A DNA stretch of 36,775 bases from Leptolyngbyaceae cyanobacterium MAG.088 (GTDB lineage: Bacteria > Cyanobacteriota > Cyanobacteriia > Phormidesmidales > Phormidesmidaceae): NCBI GenBank assembly GCA_019634055.1, contig JAHQVZ010000210.1:1-36775 (forward strand), in the 5' to 3' direction. A program made the position numbers and the translations under genes. Positions 1 through 8,246 of this stretch are shown in pieces (position 1 is the stretch's first letter; each line of letters begins with the position of its first letter). Below the pieces are notes generated by a model, which did not search any database, was not told the origin of the DNA, and saw nothing but the letters and a program-made list of their open reading frames with translations.

Positions 1-992
1 AAAATGTGTTTGGGGTCTAAGCTACTGTGAATTGCGTGAGTGATGGTGTTGATTAATACTTCGCGTTGAGCTAACGCTTGCACCCGTTCGTAAGTCCAGG
101 TTTGGTCCAGCGCTATGGCAGCTTGATCCACCACATTTCTGAGGGTTTTTAGTTCCTCTGGTTGCCAGGTTTTAGTTGCTTGGCAGTGATGTAGGGCCAA
201 AATAGCTAAAGGTTCATGCTTACTAGTGAGCGGTATAAGCAGGCTAGAGTAAGGAGCCAGAATGCGATAAGCGTTATTTTTAGGGAGATCTGGCGCTGTC
301 ATTACCTGTAAGGTGTCGATGTCAATGGCCGTTTCTGTAAGGATTTGACCATCCACGATCGCGGCTAATTCAGCCTGATAGGTCCAAAAATGTTGCCGTT
401 GCCCCGAGGCATTATGCAAAGGACGCAGCACGCAGTAATCAGCCTCAAATGCTTCACCCAGTATATTGGTAATGACTTGCAGCATCTCGTCAGATGTTGC
501 AGCTTCCCTAATGGTTTTAGTGCTTTCATTGAGCAGAGTCTCTTGTTCTAGGATGCGATCAAACTCTTGAGTTCTTGTGGTTAACACCAAGTGAGTTTCA
601 ATCGCCTGTTGAACAATACTTCGAAGTTCTTGTTCGTCCCAGGGCTTAGTGATGTACTTAAAAACTTTGCCGGTATTGATAGCCTCCACCAGATCCGCCA
701 CATCGGTATAGCCTGTCAACATTATCCGGATAGTATTGGGATAGTGTTGTGCCACCTTAAGCAGTAACTCTGTGCCGCTCATATAGGGCATACGCTGATC
801 TGAAATAATAGCCGCAGTATCAGGGTTTTGGGCCAAGCTAGCTAATGCAGCTTGGCCGCTATCAGCCCGTAGCACCTGAAAGTCTCTATAGAAAGTGCGA
901 TAGAAAAGGTCTAAATTGTCAGGCTCATCGTCGACGACTAGAATCTTGGGTTTGCCAGTGTGGGCTTGTCGATGACTGATTGAACTGGACAT
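1..992 (-). CDS. Response regulator receiver-GAF signalling protein (C-terminus beyond the window)
   Basis: Reading leftward from the ATG at 992, the frame stays open to the window edge (about 330 residues), so the C-terminus is missing. Residues 15-125 form a CheY-like receiver: acidic pair D21/D22 in VVDDEPDN, phosphoacceptor D65 in ISDQRMP, T93 in MLTGYTD and K116 in YITKPWDE. A linker then leads to a GAF domain at about 165-300, and the segment REVLINTITHAIHSSLD near the edge looks like the start of a second GAF domain. Such proteins are cytoplasmic two-component regulators. The output domain (histidine kinase, cyclase or phosphatase) is not visible, so the exact class is open. It is divergent from the acetyltransferase gene at 1160, with about 167 bases between them. 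Confidence 0.88.
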   Translation of the reverse strand, partial: MSSSISHRQAHTGKPKILVVDDEPDNLDLFYRTFYRDFQVLRADSGQAALASLAQNPDTAAIISDQRMPYMSGTELLLKVAQHYPNTIRIMLTGYTDVADLVEAINTGKVFKYITKPWDEQELRSIVQQAIETHLVLTTRTQEFDRILEQETLLNESTKTIREAATSDEMLQVITNILGEAFEADYCVLRPLHNASGQRQHFWTYQAELAAIVDGQILTETAIDIDTLQVMTAPDLPKNNAYRILAPYSSLLIPLTSKHEPLAILALHHCQATKTWQPEELKTLRNVVDQAAIALDQTWTYERVQALAQREVLINTITHAIHSSLDPKHI

Positions 993-1159
993 GCACCCTG
1001 TTGATTATCTAGATCGACTGGAAGACGGAATGGACTGCAGAATGTGTAGTGCGTCTCTTGGATAAAGATGTTTTCAACCATTGATTACGATGTGGACATT
1101 ACCTGGTTGAATGGTCCTTATCATCAATCAAGAGTTCCCCAGCTGGTAAGCCACTCACC

Positions 1160-1711
1160 ATGTCAAGACTTAACTGGGATAGAGCCTATACTCTGCCCCA
1201 AGGTTATCGGCTACGACCGGCCTCCTCTGCAGATTTATTTCAGTTAGTTGAGTTACTACTGGCTAGTTTTTATCCTGAAGAGCGCTTCAAACGTTGGCTG
1301 TATCCTTTGATGCGTCTTGGTATTCAAGAGGATATTAAGCGTCGCTTAAAGAACTCAACTCAGCAGTATAGTTGCCTGGTCGTTGTGGATAAGTCTGCTG
1401 GTTCCAAAATTGTAGGAACGATAGAAATTTCGTTGCGATCTCAATTTTGGCAGCCGTTGCACCCGCGTCGCCCTTACATAGCCAATGTTGCTGTTGCCCA
1501 ATCCTATCGCCGCCTTGGCTTGGCTCAACAAATGCTCTTGGCCTGTGAATACATTGGTCGAACCTGGGGCTGCCAGCAGCTTTATTTGCATGTGGCAACC
1601 AATAACCCTCCTGCCATTGCCCTATATCAAAAGATTGGATACACCACCTGTGGTCAGATGCATCCTTGGCGACGGCGGCAAATGATGGTTAAAGAGCTGT
1701 TTTCTACATAA
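1160..1711 (+). CDS. GNAT-family N-acetyltransferase
   Basis: A 183-residue protein with one GNAT fold. The acetyl-CoA-binding motif A is visible at about 107-135: IANVAVAQSYRRLGLAQQML, with the R/Q-x-x-G/A-like turn RRLGLA. Motif B follows, with YLHVATNNPPAIALYQKIGY near 150-170, the usual GNAT C-terminal signature. It probably transfers an acetyl group to an amine or N-terminus, as RimI-like enzymes do; the substrate cannot be read from sequence. The ATG start gives a normal N-terminus ahead of the first beta strand (GYRLRPASSAD). It stands alone, divergent from the receiver-GAF gene and followed by a 309-base non-coding stretch. Confidence 0.85.
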   Translation: MSRLNWDRAYTLPQGYRLRPASSADLFQLVELLLASFYPEERFKRWLYPLMRLGIQEDIKRRLKNSTQQYSCLVVVDKSAGSKIVGTIEISLRSQFWQPLHPRRPYIANVAVAQSYRRLGLAQQMLLACEYIGRTWGCQQLYLHVATNNPPAIALYQKIGYTTCGQMHPWRRRQMMVKELFST

Positions 1712-2020
1712 ATAGAGTTATTTCCCTAAATATTTAATTACTTCGATGGTGAATTTCCTGGAAGATATTAATGTTGATGGTATTTACGTAGTCATAGGGA
1801 TTTTACGTATTTTCGATACAGTGTTTATCACCCCCCATACCGTGAAAATATCCATATCCTCCTGATAAATATTATTTTTTATGTAGTGAGTATGAGGAGG
1901 GACTAGTAACTATCAAAGACTGGATAAAACTCGGCTAATTTAGTGCACGAAAGTCACGTTGGTCGTATCAAATGAGAGTAGTTAGTCTGGATTGCCCTAG
2001 CCCTCGGTAGACACTCTAAA
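1712..2020 (+). promoter_or_regulatory. AT-rich intergenic stretch with twin TTTACGTA sites
   Basis: No coding region is apparent. The octamer TTTACGTA (palindromic core TACGTA) occurs at 1783-1790 and again at 1802-1809, exactly 19 bases apart. CCTCCT at 1858-1863 is complementary to AGGAGG at 1895-1900; the latter looks like a ribosome-binding site but has no start codon at a usable distance. The stretch probably holds the promoter of the gene at 2021. No clear -35/-10 pair could be assigned. Confidence 0.35.
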
Positions 2021-2653
2021 ATGATGGATGCTCAATCCAAGCCACCTTCACTCTACTCAACTTCGGTCAAGCAAACTGGCCGAAAACGCTCCCATATATT
2101 TACCGTGCAAGCCAAACCATATCCTGGTAAAGCTATGCACCTAGATGATAGTACGGTAAAGTGGTGGGCTGAGCGAGCTAAGCAGCCTCTCGGTTCAAGT
2201 TCTAATGTGCCTGTGAATGAAACGCTAGCTGTTGACAGTCTGCTTAAGAAAATTAATCGTGGCGATTTACTAGTCGTCAATAGTCGTCGTCGCAATGGCT
2301 TGATTATTTTTCGAGAGTTTTATGCTGAATTTGCAGGCCCTGGTGCAGCCGTGGGCGGTGATTTTGATCAAGGATGTCATAAGATTATTCCCTTGGGAAA
2401 TTTGTCCTTGATTGAGCCTGACGATCATGAAGAACATCAAAACGCTTTGAAAATTCGCCTCCAGTGGATTCGTCTCACTCAAAACTTTACTGATCAGCCC
2501 CGTTCCGCAGATCGGGCTCAAATGATTTTGGATCAGTTTAAGACTTACTTTGATAAAAGCACGATCGATAATGTGCCGAATGAAGCTTTTGCCTTGATGG
2601 TAGGGGTTTTACCTCAAACCGTTCGACGGGTTCGTTTGGGGCTAGGGCGCTAG
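2021..2653 (+). CDS. Conserved-looking hypothetical protein with HTH-like C-terminus
   Basis: A 210-residue soluble protein that I do not recognise. The first 60 residues are polar and low in predicted structure. The middle (about 70-150) has hydrophobic strands such as GDLLVVNSRRRNGLIIFREFYAEF and a Gly/Pro-rich turn. The last 45 residues include PNEAFALMVGVLPQTVRRVRLGLGR, resembling the helix-turn-helix pattern of Crp- or MarR-like regulators (alanine near the first helix, glycine in the turn, basic second helix). No signal peptide or membrane segment is seen. The start ATGATG has no clear ribosome-binding site. It converges on hisC, 33 bases between stops. A DNA-binding role is only suggested by the C-terminal pattern. 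Confidence 0.7.
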   Translation: MMDAQSKPPSLYSTSVKQTGRKRSHIFTVQAKPYPGKAMHLDDSTVKWWAERAKQPLGSSSNVPVNETLAVDSLLKKINRGDLLVVNSRRRNGLIIFREFYAEFAGPGAAVGGDFDQGCHKIIPLGNLSLIEPDDHEEHQNALKIRLQWIRLTQNFTDQPRSADRAQMILDQFKTYFDKSTIDNVPNEAFALMVGVLPQTVRRVRLGLGR

Positions 2654-2686
2654 ATATTTTTAAAGGGGTATGGCATGTCCCTATCA

Positions 2687-3793
2687 TTATTTGATCATAG
2701 TTTGCCGCAAATGAGTTCTTGTGCGCTGGTTTTCTTCAGCGGTGCCCAAACTAATGCGCAGCCCACCGCCTGTGTAGCGAATTAGGGTGCCTTGCTGGCG
2801 TAGACTGCTAAAAATATGATTCAGCCCCTCAGGTTGGGGCATGCCTAACTTTGATAAGCCTAAATCACTTAACCTACAGTAGATAAAATTAGCTGCACTG
2901 GGCCACTGGGACAGCATGGTCTGTTCGTTAAGCCATGCGCTCATTGTGTGCCGTTCTGTAATGGTGACGTCTACATTAGCCAAAAGTGAAGCTCGATGAG
3001 TTAAGGCTGTTAGGGCTGCTGCCTGAGAAAAGCTAGGTAAATTGTAGGGCAGCCTTACTTTGTCTAGGGCATTGATCAGTTCAGGTTGGGCAATGGCATA
3101 GCCAACGCGATGGGCAGCCAGACGAAAGGCTTTGGAAAACGTTCGCAAAACCACCCAGTTAGGACGACTTAGGCTATCGGCTGCAAGGGTATGCCCGCTA
3201 AATTCAAAGTAAGCTTCATCGATGACCACTAATACATCGTTGGGCAGTTGTCGGAGCCAGTCAATTTCGGCTGTGGTTAATGGATTGGCCGTAGGGGAGT
3301 TAGGATGCACCATGAATACAGCCCGAATAGTCTGTTGGTCAATAACCGTTTGAGCTTTCTCTAAGTTGATACAAAAGTCATCTTGGCGACCGACATCGAC
3401 CACTGGAATGCCCAGGGTTTGAGCCAAGATAGCGTACATCGAAAATGTGGGACTTGCTACCAAAATAGACCCGTTGCCAATGGCTGTAGCGATTAGTAGG
3501 GAACGGATAAGCTCATCAGAACCATTTCCTATGGATATATTTTCAGCAGTTGCTGCGATCGCTGATTCCGAGACATAGTCAGCAATTGCCTTTTTTAAGG
3601 CTGTATGGCCTCCATCGGGATAACGGTTAGCCGCAAGGGCCTGTTGGTAGTGATTGGCGAGCGATGCCTTAATCTCTGCTGGCAGGTCAATGGGACTTTC
3701 ATTCGTATCGAGCTGATCGTAGGGCTCTGGAATAGCGGGGTGGGGTTGATATGCTTTGAGATTAGCTAGATCAGCACGCAAAAAGGGCAGCAT
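2687..3793 (-). CDS. hisC: Histidinol-phosphate aminotransferase
   Basis: PLP-dependent fold-type I enzyme that transaminates imidazole-acetol phosphate with glutamate in histidine biosynthesis. It shows ISIGNGSDELI (about 86-96) for cofactor phosphate binding, HPNSPTANP (163-171), the aspartate of VVIDEAYFEF (192) that contacts the pyridine nitrogen, and the Schiff-base lysine K221 in RTFSKAFRLAAHRVGY. An in-frame ATG lies upstream at 3811, but the ATG at 3793 is preceded by AGGA at a 6-base spacing and begins with MLPFLRADLANL, a typical cyanobacterial HisC N-terminus, so I use it (368 residues). A distinction from related aromatic aminotransferases rests on overall pattern only. It is isolated from other his genes, as usual in cyanobacteria. 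Confidence 0.92.
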   Translation of the reverse strand: MLPFLRADLANLKAYQPHPAIPEPYDQLDTNESPIDLPAEIKASLANHYQQALAANRYPDGGHTALKKAIADYVSESAIAATAENISIGNGSDELIRSLLIATAIGNGSILVASPTFSMYAILAQTLGIPVVDVGRQDDFCINLEKAQTVIDQQTIRAVFMVHPNSPTANPLTTAEIDWLRQLPNDVLVVIDEAYFEFSGHTLAADSLSRPNWVVLRTFSKAFRLAAHRVGYAIAQPELINALDKVRLPYNLPSFSQAAALTALTHRASLLANVDVTITERHTMSAWLNEQTMLSQWPSAANFIYCRLSDLGLSKLGMPQPEGLNHIFSSLRQQGTLIRYTGGGLRISLGTAEENQRTRTHLRQTMIK

Positions 3794-3875
3794 GAAAAAT
3801 CCTATGGGCATGGGCTATTTATTGTGCCATTTTGTCACGCCTGATCTGCGTCATGTTAGCCTCTGGCTGATCATG

Positions 3876-4511
3876 TCAGCACGGCGATAGCTGACAGAAA
3901 TCTTGAATGTGTTGCCAAATGTCTTCCATGGCATCGGCCATGCCATGGTCAGTATCGAGCGGATACAGCGTGACCCACGGGCGATGTTGAGTATAAAGAC
4001 GGCTGGCATTGAGGCTAATAACTTCATCCCTTTGACCATGGAGGATCAAGGTGGGAGTCGACTTGTTTAACTGACTGTCTGGGTAGCGTTGAGCATCTGT
4101 CAAAAAGTCATAGTGCAACTGCTGTTGGGCTTGCAAACCATAGTGATATACCGATAACCAGCCTGTGGTTTGCCAGTTTTTCATCTGCTCTGGGCCTAGA
4201 TGTGCTAGCCATTGAGTTAAAAAATCAAAGGCTGGGGCTAATAGAATGAGTCGTTCAACGTGATCTGATTGCTGAGTGGCCCAAGCCGCCACAAGGCCGC
4301 CGAGACTTGAGCCTATCAAGGTGGTGGGTCCCTGGATTTGCTGTGTGACCTGTTGAATCTGCCGTGTCAGGGTGAGATGGGTAAAGTTTTCCTGGTTGAG
4401 GTCTAGCCGCAGTAGGTCAATGCCATGGGTTTGCAAACGAGATTGCAACCAGGTGCCCTTGTAGGATTGGGGGCCAGATGCAAATCCATGAAGATAAATG
4501 TAGTCGCCCAT
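3876..4511 (-). CDS. YqiA/YcfP-type alpha/beta hydrolase (putative esterase)
   Basis: A 211-residue cytoplasmic alpha/beta hydrolase of the small YqiA/UPF0227-like group. It starts with the first strand YIYLHGFASGPQSYKG (oxyanion HGF motif). The nucleophile elbow is GSSLGG with S69, the acid is probably D162 in LHGQRDEVI, and the catalytic histidine is H189 in DTDHGM. The substrate is unknown; the family hydrolyses short acyl esters in vitro. A start 45 bases upstream (4556) would add a 15-residue tail unrelated to the fold, so the ATG at 4511 is preferred, although its ribosome-binding site is weak. It is divergent from leuB with about 68 bases between starts, so the two promoters must lie almost on top of each other. 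Confidence 0.82.
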   Translation of the reverse strand: MGDYIYLHGFASGPQSYKGTWLQSRLQTHGIDLLRLDLNQENFTHLTLTRQIQQVTQQIQGPTTLIGSSLGGLVAAWATQQSDHVERLILLAPAFDFLTQWLAHLGPEQMKNWQTTGWLSVYHYGLQAQQQLHYDFLTDAQRYPDSQLNKSTPTLILHGQRDEVISLNASRLYTQHRPWVTLYPLDTDHGMADAMEDIWQHIQDFCQLSPC

Positions 4512-4579
4512 CGCTTCGAGTACTTCACCATGCTTACAATATGATGTTCCGATCATCCAAGATCTTGAAATAAGCCTCC

Positions 4580-5659
4580 ATGACCCAGCAGTTTCGTATT
4601 ACTCTTCTTCCCGGCGATGGCATTGGTCCTGAAATCACAGCAGTCGCTATTGATGTCCTCAAATCGGTCGGTGCCAAGTTAGATCTTCAGTTTGACTTTA
4701 CCGAGGCTCTCATTGGTGGCTGTGCCATTGATGCCACGGGTCAGCCGTTGCCAGCCGCCACCCTGGAAACCTGTCGACAAAGTGATGCGGTGATGTTGGC
4801 AGCTATTGGTGGCTATAAGTGGGACTCGCTGCCTCGCGCCCAGCGTCCAGAAACCGGGCTTTTAGGACTACGGGCTGGCTTGAAATTATTTGCTAATTTG
4901 CGGCCAGCTACGATTTTGCCTCAATTAATAGACGCCTCTTCTCTCAAACGCGAGGTGGTTGAAGGGGTAGACATCATGGTGGTGCGGGAGTTGACGGGGG
5001 GTATTTATTTTGGCCAACCCCGTGGAGTGTTTGCTGCTGATGGCGATCAGCGGGGGGTGAATACGATGGCCTATACCGGTACTGAAATTGATCGCATTGG
5101 TCGGGTAGCGTTTGAGGCTGCTCAAAAACGACAGGGGCGTCTTTGTTCGGTAGATAAGGCAAATGTTTTGGAAGTCTCTCAGCTGTGGCGAGATCGCATT
5201 ACTGCCCTCAGTCAAGATTACACAGATGTGGAATTGACTCATCTGTATGTAGACAATGCCGCTATGCAGCTGCTGCGTTGGCCGAAACAGTTTGACACCA
5301 TCGTGACGGGGAATTTGTTTGGGGATATTCTGTCTGATGCGGCGGCGATGCTCACGGGCAGTATTGGCATGCTACCCTCAGCTAGCTTAGGAGCGTCAGG
5401 ACCTGGTGTCTTTGAACCGGTTCATGGGTCAGCCCCTGATATTGCTGGCCAAGACAAAGCGAACCCTTTGGCCCAGGTCCTCAGTGCTGCCATGATGCTG
5501 CGGTATGGTTTGAATCAACCTGGGGCCGCTGACATGATTGAAACAGCTGTGGATACTGTCCTCAATCAGGGTTATCGCACTGGCGACATTATGGCTGAAG
5601 GACTGACCGCCGTTGGCTGTAAGGCCATGGGAGAAGCTCTTTTGAAAGCCTTGGTTTAA
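4580..5659 (+). CDS. leuB: 3-isopropylmalate dehydrogenase
   Basis: Oxidatively decarboxylates (2R,3S)-3-isopropylmalate to 2-oxoisocaproate with NAD+ in leucine biosynthesis; cytoplasmic homodimer. The 359 residues match the family length. Visible landmarks are [13 protein letters not shown] at the N-terminus, the substrate-loop arginines in [14 protein letters not shown] and [12 protein letters not shown], the catalytic lysine in VDKANVLE, the metal-binding aspartates in [14 protein letters not shown], and the NAD-binding [17 protein letters not shown], whose H-G-S-A-P-D-I pattern favours NAD over NADP. The ATG start directly precedes the first beta strand. Monocistronic in appearance; no leuA/C/D genes are nearby. 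Confidence 0.96.
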   Translation: MTQQFRITLLPGDGIGPEITAVAIDVLKSVGAKLDLQFDFTEALIGGCAIDATGQPLPAATLETCRQSDAVMLAAIGGYKWDSLPRAQRPETGLLGLRAGLKLFANLRPATILPQLIDASSLKREVVEGVDIMVVRELTGGIYFGQPRGVFAADGDQRGVNTMAYTGTEIDRIGRVAFEAAQKRQGRLCSVDKANVLEVSQLWRDRITALSQDYTDVELTHLYVDNAAMQLLRWPKQFDTIVTGNLFGDILSDAAAMLTGSIGMLPSASLGASGPGVFEPVHGSAPDIAGQDKANPLAQVLSAAMMLRYGLNQPGAADMIETAVDTVLNQGYRTGDIMAEGLTAVGCKAMGEALLKALV

Positions 5660-5777
5660 GCATAATGACTCAACCTGAGGTATGGGGCTAGAAAAGCCTG
5701 GCACAATCTATGGATGCTAGCTAGTATTGGTGTACTGAATGGTGGCAGGGCTGTTTCTATTAGCAGACATAGGGTAT

Positions 5778-5810
5778 CTTCAGCAAGTGGATTGCTGAGT
5801 TCGCTAGCAA
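5778..5810 (+). promoter_or_regulatory. Two mutually exclusive hairpins before the small protein gene
   Basis: TCAGCAA (5780-5786) can pair with TTGCTGA (5792-5798) across a 5-base loop. Alternatively TTGCT (5792-5796) can pair with AGCAA (5806-5810). The two helices share the same TTGCT arm, so they cannot form together. The site is about 55-80 bases upstream of the GTG start at 5863. There is no T-tract, so this is not an ordinary terminator. A regulatory role is inference. Confidence 0.25.
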
Positions 5811-5862
5811 TTCAGGTTAGTTCCATTCAAATGTACTATTGAGCTAGAGGGAGTATTCAGTC

Positions 5863-6180
5863 GTGTCATCTTTACAGCGGCCAGAGTACGGTAATCCTGG
5901 TGAGGCGGCTGTGCATCCCAGTGTGTCAGCAGCGGGAATGCAGCGTAGTCCACTCAACCTGCGATCGCCATCGTCCATGTTAGATCCAGCTTTGCTACGA
6001 GCCGCCCGTCACATTTATCGCACTTATTACGAGGTGCATCCAGACGTTGTCGAACGACCTATTGGCGTGGCCATTGGTCGTACTACCCGTCGTGGCAAAC
6101 TTATTTTTGGCCCTAAGCCAGTGTTGCTGCCCCATGAGAGTTTTATTCCGTTAACTCAGCTAGAACCAGGCTTGCACTAG
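5863..6180 (+). CDS. Small conserved-looking cyanobacterial protein upstream of pilD
   Basis: A 105-residue protein I cannot assign. It starts with GTG, supported by a purine-rich GAGGGAG ribosome-binding site about 10 bases upstream. Residues 1-40 are polar and Pro/Ser-rich. The C-terminal half looks like a compact domain: LDPALLRAARHIYRTYYEVHP followed by VGVAIGRTTRRGKLIFGPKPV-like strands and a short acidic end. No signal peptide, membrane helix or cysteine is seen. Its stop is only 9 bases before the GTG of the prepilin peptidase gene, so the two are probably co-transcribed and perhaps translationally coupled. Any link to pilus assembly is inferred from position alone. Confidence 0.72.
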   Translation: MSSLQRPEYGNPGEAAVHPSVSAAGMQRSPLNLRSPSSMLDPALLRAARHIYRTYYEVHPDVVERPIGVAIGRTTRRGKLIFGPKPVLLPHESFIPLTQLEPGLH

Positions 6181-6189
6181 ATTGACCCA

Positions 6190-6978
6190 GTGCCGTATCT
6201 GTTTGTTTTCGTTTTAGGGGCTTCCGTTGGCAGTTTTTTAAACGTTGTTATCTATCGTTTACCCGCTGGGCTGTCATTACTGTCGCCTCCGTCCCACTGT
6301 CCTCAGTGCTCTACCCAATTAAAACCCTATGACAATGTGCCAATTTTTGGTTGGCTATGGTTGCGTGGGCGCTGTCGCTACTGTCGAACCACTATTTCGC
6401 CACGCTATCCGCTGGTGGAATTCCTGAGTGGGCTTTTGTATGTAGCCGTATTTTTACGTTTTGGCTGGCAGCTTGAGACGCCTTTTTATTGGGGCTTAAT
6501 CAGTTGGCTCGTAGCCCTCACTCTGATTGATATTGATACCTTAACCCTGCCAAATGCGTTAACGATGTCAGGGGTGGGTTTAGGTTGGTTGGCGCAAGCG
6601 GTTTTATCAAGTGGCCCAACGAGGTTATCGATGCTGGTGGCTAGTATTGCTGCCAGTATTTTGGGAATCTGGCTATTTGACGGCATTGGTATATTGGGGT
6701 CCGCTATGACGGGTAAGACAGCCATGGGCGGTGGTGATGGTAAGTTGGCCGCTATGCTAGGCGCATGGTTAGGTTGGCAGGGGTTGTTGCTCAGCATCTT
6801 GCTAGCGTCATGTCTAGGCGCATTTGTCGGTGGCTTTGGTATCGTGCTAGGACGGTTAGAGCGTCGTCAACCCATTCCGTTTGGCCCATTTTTAGCCTTC
6901 GGTGCAGGAATTAGTTTGTTTTTTGGTAATGCCTTGATACAGGCTTATTTGCGACTCTTTTTCAAAGACGTGTTGTAA
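6190..6978 (+). CDS. pilD: Type IV prepilin peptidase / N-methyltransferase
   Basis: An integral membrane aspartic protease that cleaves the leader of type IV prepilins and methylates the new N-terminal Phe. The 262 residues show GASVGSFLNVVIYRLP (10-25), the cytoplasmic tetracysteine zinc loop C37-x2-C40 and C62-x2-C65 typical of bifunctional PilD, the first catalytic aspartate in LTLIDIDTLTLPN (about 114), and the second in the GxGD-type motif GGGDGKL (D183). Several hydrophobic helices cover the rest. The start is GTG, 9 bases after the preceding stop. In cyanobacteria this enzyme serves motility and natural transformation; no pilin genes are in the window. Confidence 0.94.
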   Translation: MPYLFVFVLGASVGSFLNVVIYRLPAGLSLLSPPSHCPQCSTQLKPYDNVPIFGWLWLRGRCRYCRTTISPRYPLVEFLSGLLYVAVFLRFGWQLETPFYWGLISWLVALTLIDIDTLTLPNALTMSGVGLGWLAQAVLSSGPTRLSMLVASIAASILGIWLFDGIGILGSAMTGKTAMGGGDGKLAAMLGAWLGWQGLLLSILLASCLGAFVGGFGIVLGRLERRQPIPFGPFLAFGAGISLFFGNALIQAYLRLFFKDVL

Positions 6979-7052
6979 TCTGTGACTGCGATAAAATCCC
7001 GCTGACTATTCCCGGTAGGTGGGCAAGCCGGTAGGATTAAAGGGAGCATGTA

Positions 7053-8006
7053 TTGAGCCCACAGTCTATGTCCCTTTTTGACTGGTTTGCAAATCGTAAG
7101 AAAGAAAGCCCCATTAGTCAGGATCGTCAAGAGCGTGAAATTGCCGACGGTCTTTGGACGAAGTGTAGCGAATGTGGAGTCCTAACCTATACCAAAGATC
7201 TGCGGGCTAACCAAATGGTTTGTCCAGAATGTGATCATCACTATCGTGTGTTTAGTGATGAGCGAATTTCTCAGTTGGTCGATGCGGATACTTGGCAGCC
7301 TTTAAATGAGCAACTTGCCCCTAAGGATCCTTTACGGTTTCGCGATCGCAAGGCCTATAGTGATCGTCTGCGAGATATGCAGCATAAAACTAATCTCAAA
7401 GACGGGGTGCAAACTGGTATTGGCCAAATTCATGGCGAAGGCATTGCCTTAGGTGTAATGGACTTTCGCTTTATGGGCGGCAGTATGGGGTCGGTTGTTG
7501 GCGAAAAGATTACGCGATTGATTGAGCATGCGACTGCAGCCCAATTACCAGTGGTCATTGTCTGTGCTTCGGGCGGTGCCCGTATGCAGGAAGGTATGCT
7601 GAGCCTGATGCAAATGGCCAAAATCTCGGCGGCGCTGGAGCGGCATCGCGATAGCCGGTTGCTTTATATGCCAATTTTGAGCCATCCCACCACGGGGGGG
7701 GTCACCGCAAGCTTTGCTATGTTGGGCGATATTATTTTGGCAGAACCTGATGCCACCATTGGTTTTGCCGGTCGCCGAGTCGTTGAACAAACACTTCGAG
7801 AAAAGTTGCCAGATGACTTTCAGACGGCAGAATATCTTCTCAAGCATGGCTTTATCGATAAAATTGTGCCTCGTACTCAGCTCAAAGACACCGTCGTACA
7901 ATTGATTCGTCTACATCAAATACCGACACAGTCTCCCTCTCTCAATCATGTCTCACTAGAGAGCGCGGCTAATGGTCAGTCGGTGCAGATCAAACCGGTG
8001 ATATAG
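7053..8006 (+). CDS. accD: Acetyl-CoA carboxylase carboxyltransferase beta subunit
   Basis: Together with AccA it moves the carboxyl group from biotin-BCCP to acetyl-CoA, making malonyl-CoA for fatty-acid synthesis. An N-terminal zinc ribbon carries C38-x2-C41 and C57-x2-C60. The carboxyltransferase core follows, with [21 protein letters not shown], the oxyanion-hole glycines of [11 protein letters not shown] and the second [17 protein letters not shown] motif. Start choice is ambiguous. TTG at 7053 has a strong AAGGGAG ribosome-binding site at a 6-base spacing, while the ATG at 7068 gives the classical [11 protein letters not shown]-terminus but lies 21 bases from that site. I report the TTG. 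A three-codon ATG-TAT-TGA lies at 7048 directly after the ribosome-binding site. Confidence 0.95.
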   Translation: MSPQSMSLFDWFANRKKESPISQDRQEREIADGLWTKCSECGVLTYTKDLRANQMVCPECDHHYRVFSDERISQLVDADTWQPLNEQLAPKDPLRFRDRKAYSDRLRDMQHKTNLKDGVQTGIGQIHGEGIALGVMDFRFMGGSMGSVVGEKITRLIEHATAAQLPVVIVCASGGARMQEGMLSLMQMAKISAALERHRDSRLLYMPILSHPTTGGVTASFAMLGDIILAEPDATIGFAGRRVVEQTLREKLPDDFQTAEYLLKHGFIDKIVPRTQLKDTVVQLIRLHQIPTQSPSLNHVSLESAANGQSVQIKPVI

Positions 8007-8246
8007 TCAACCCTTTAACCGTCTTGGGAATTGACCCTATCGGTGGCATGATAGGTATTAACTATTGGTTAGCTGAAATAACTCTTATCCAGGTCTGGAA
8101 CTTCAGTTTTTCTATAAAGAATCTCCAAATTTCAACTTGGATATGGTTTATCAGGTAGCTGCAAATTGCAAGCATTACCTAATTTTTGGGATGAATGTTT
8201 TTTGCTGTGTTGCGTATTTTATGGGCGATCCATTTCGAGGAGAATC

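Noticed and set aside
7545-7901. 118-codon minus-strand frame inside accD
   Set aside because: It is fully antisense to a conserved enzyme and its His/Cys-rich translation is a mirror of accD codons.
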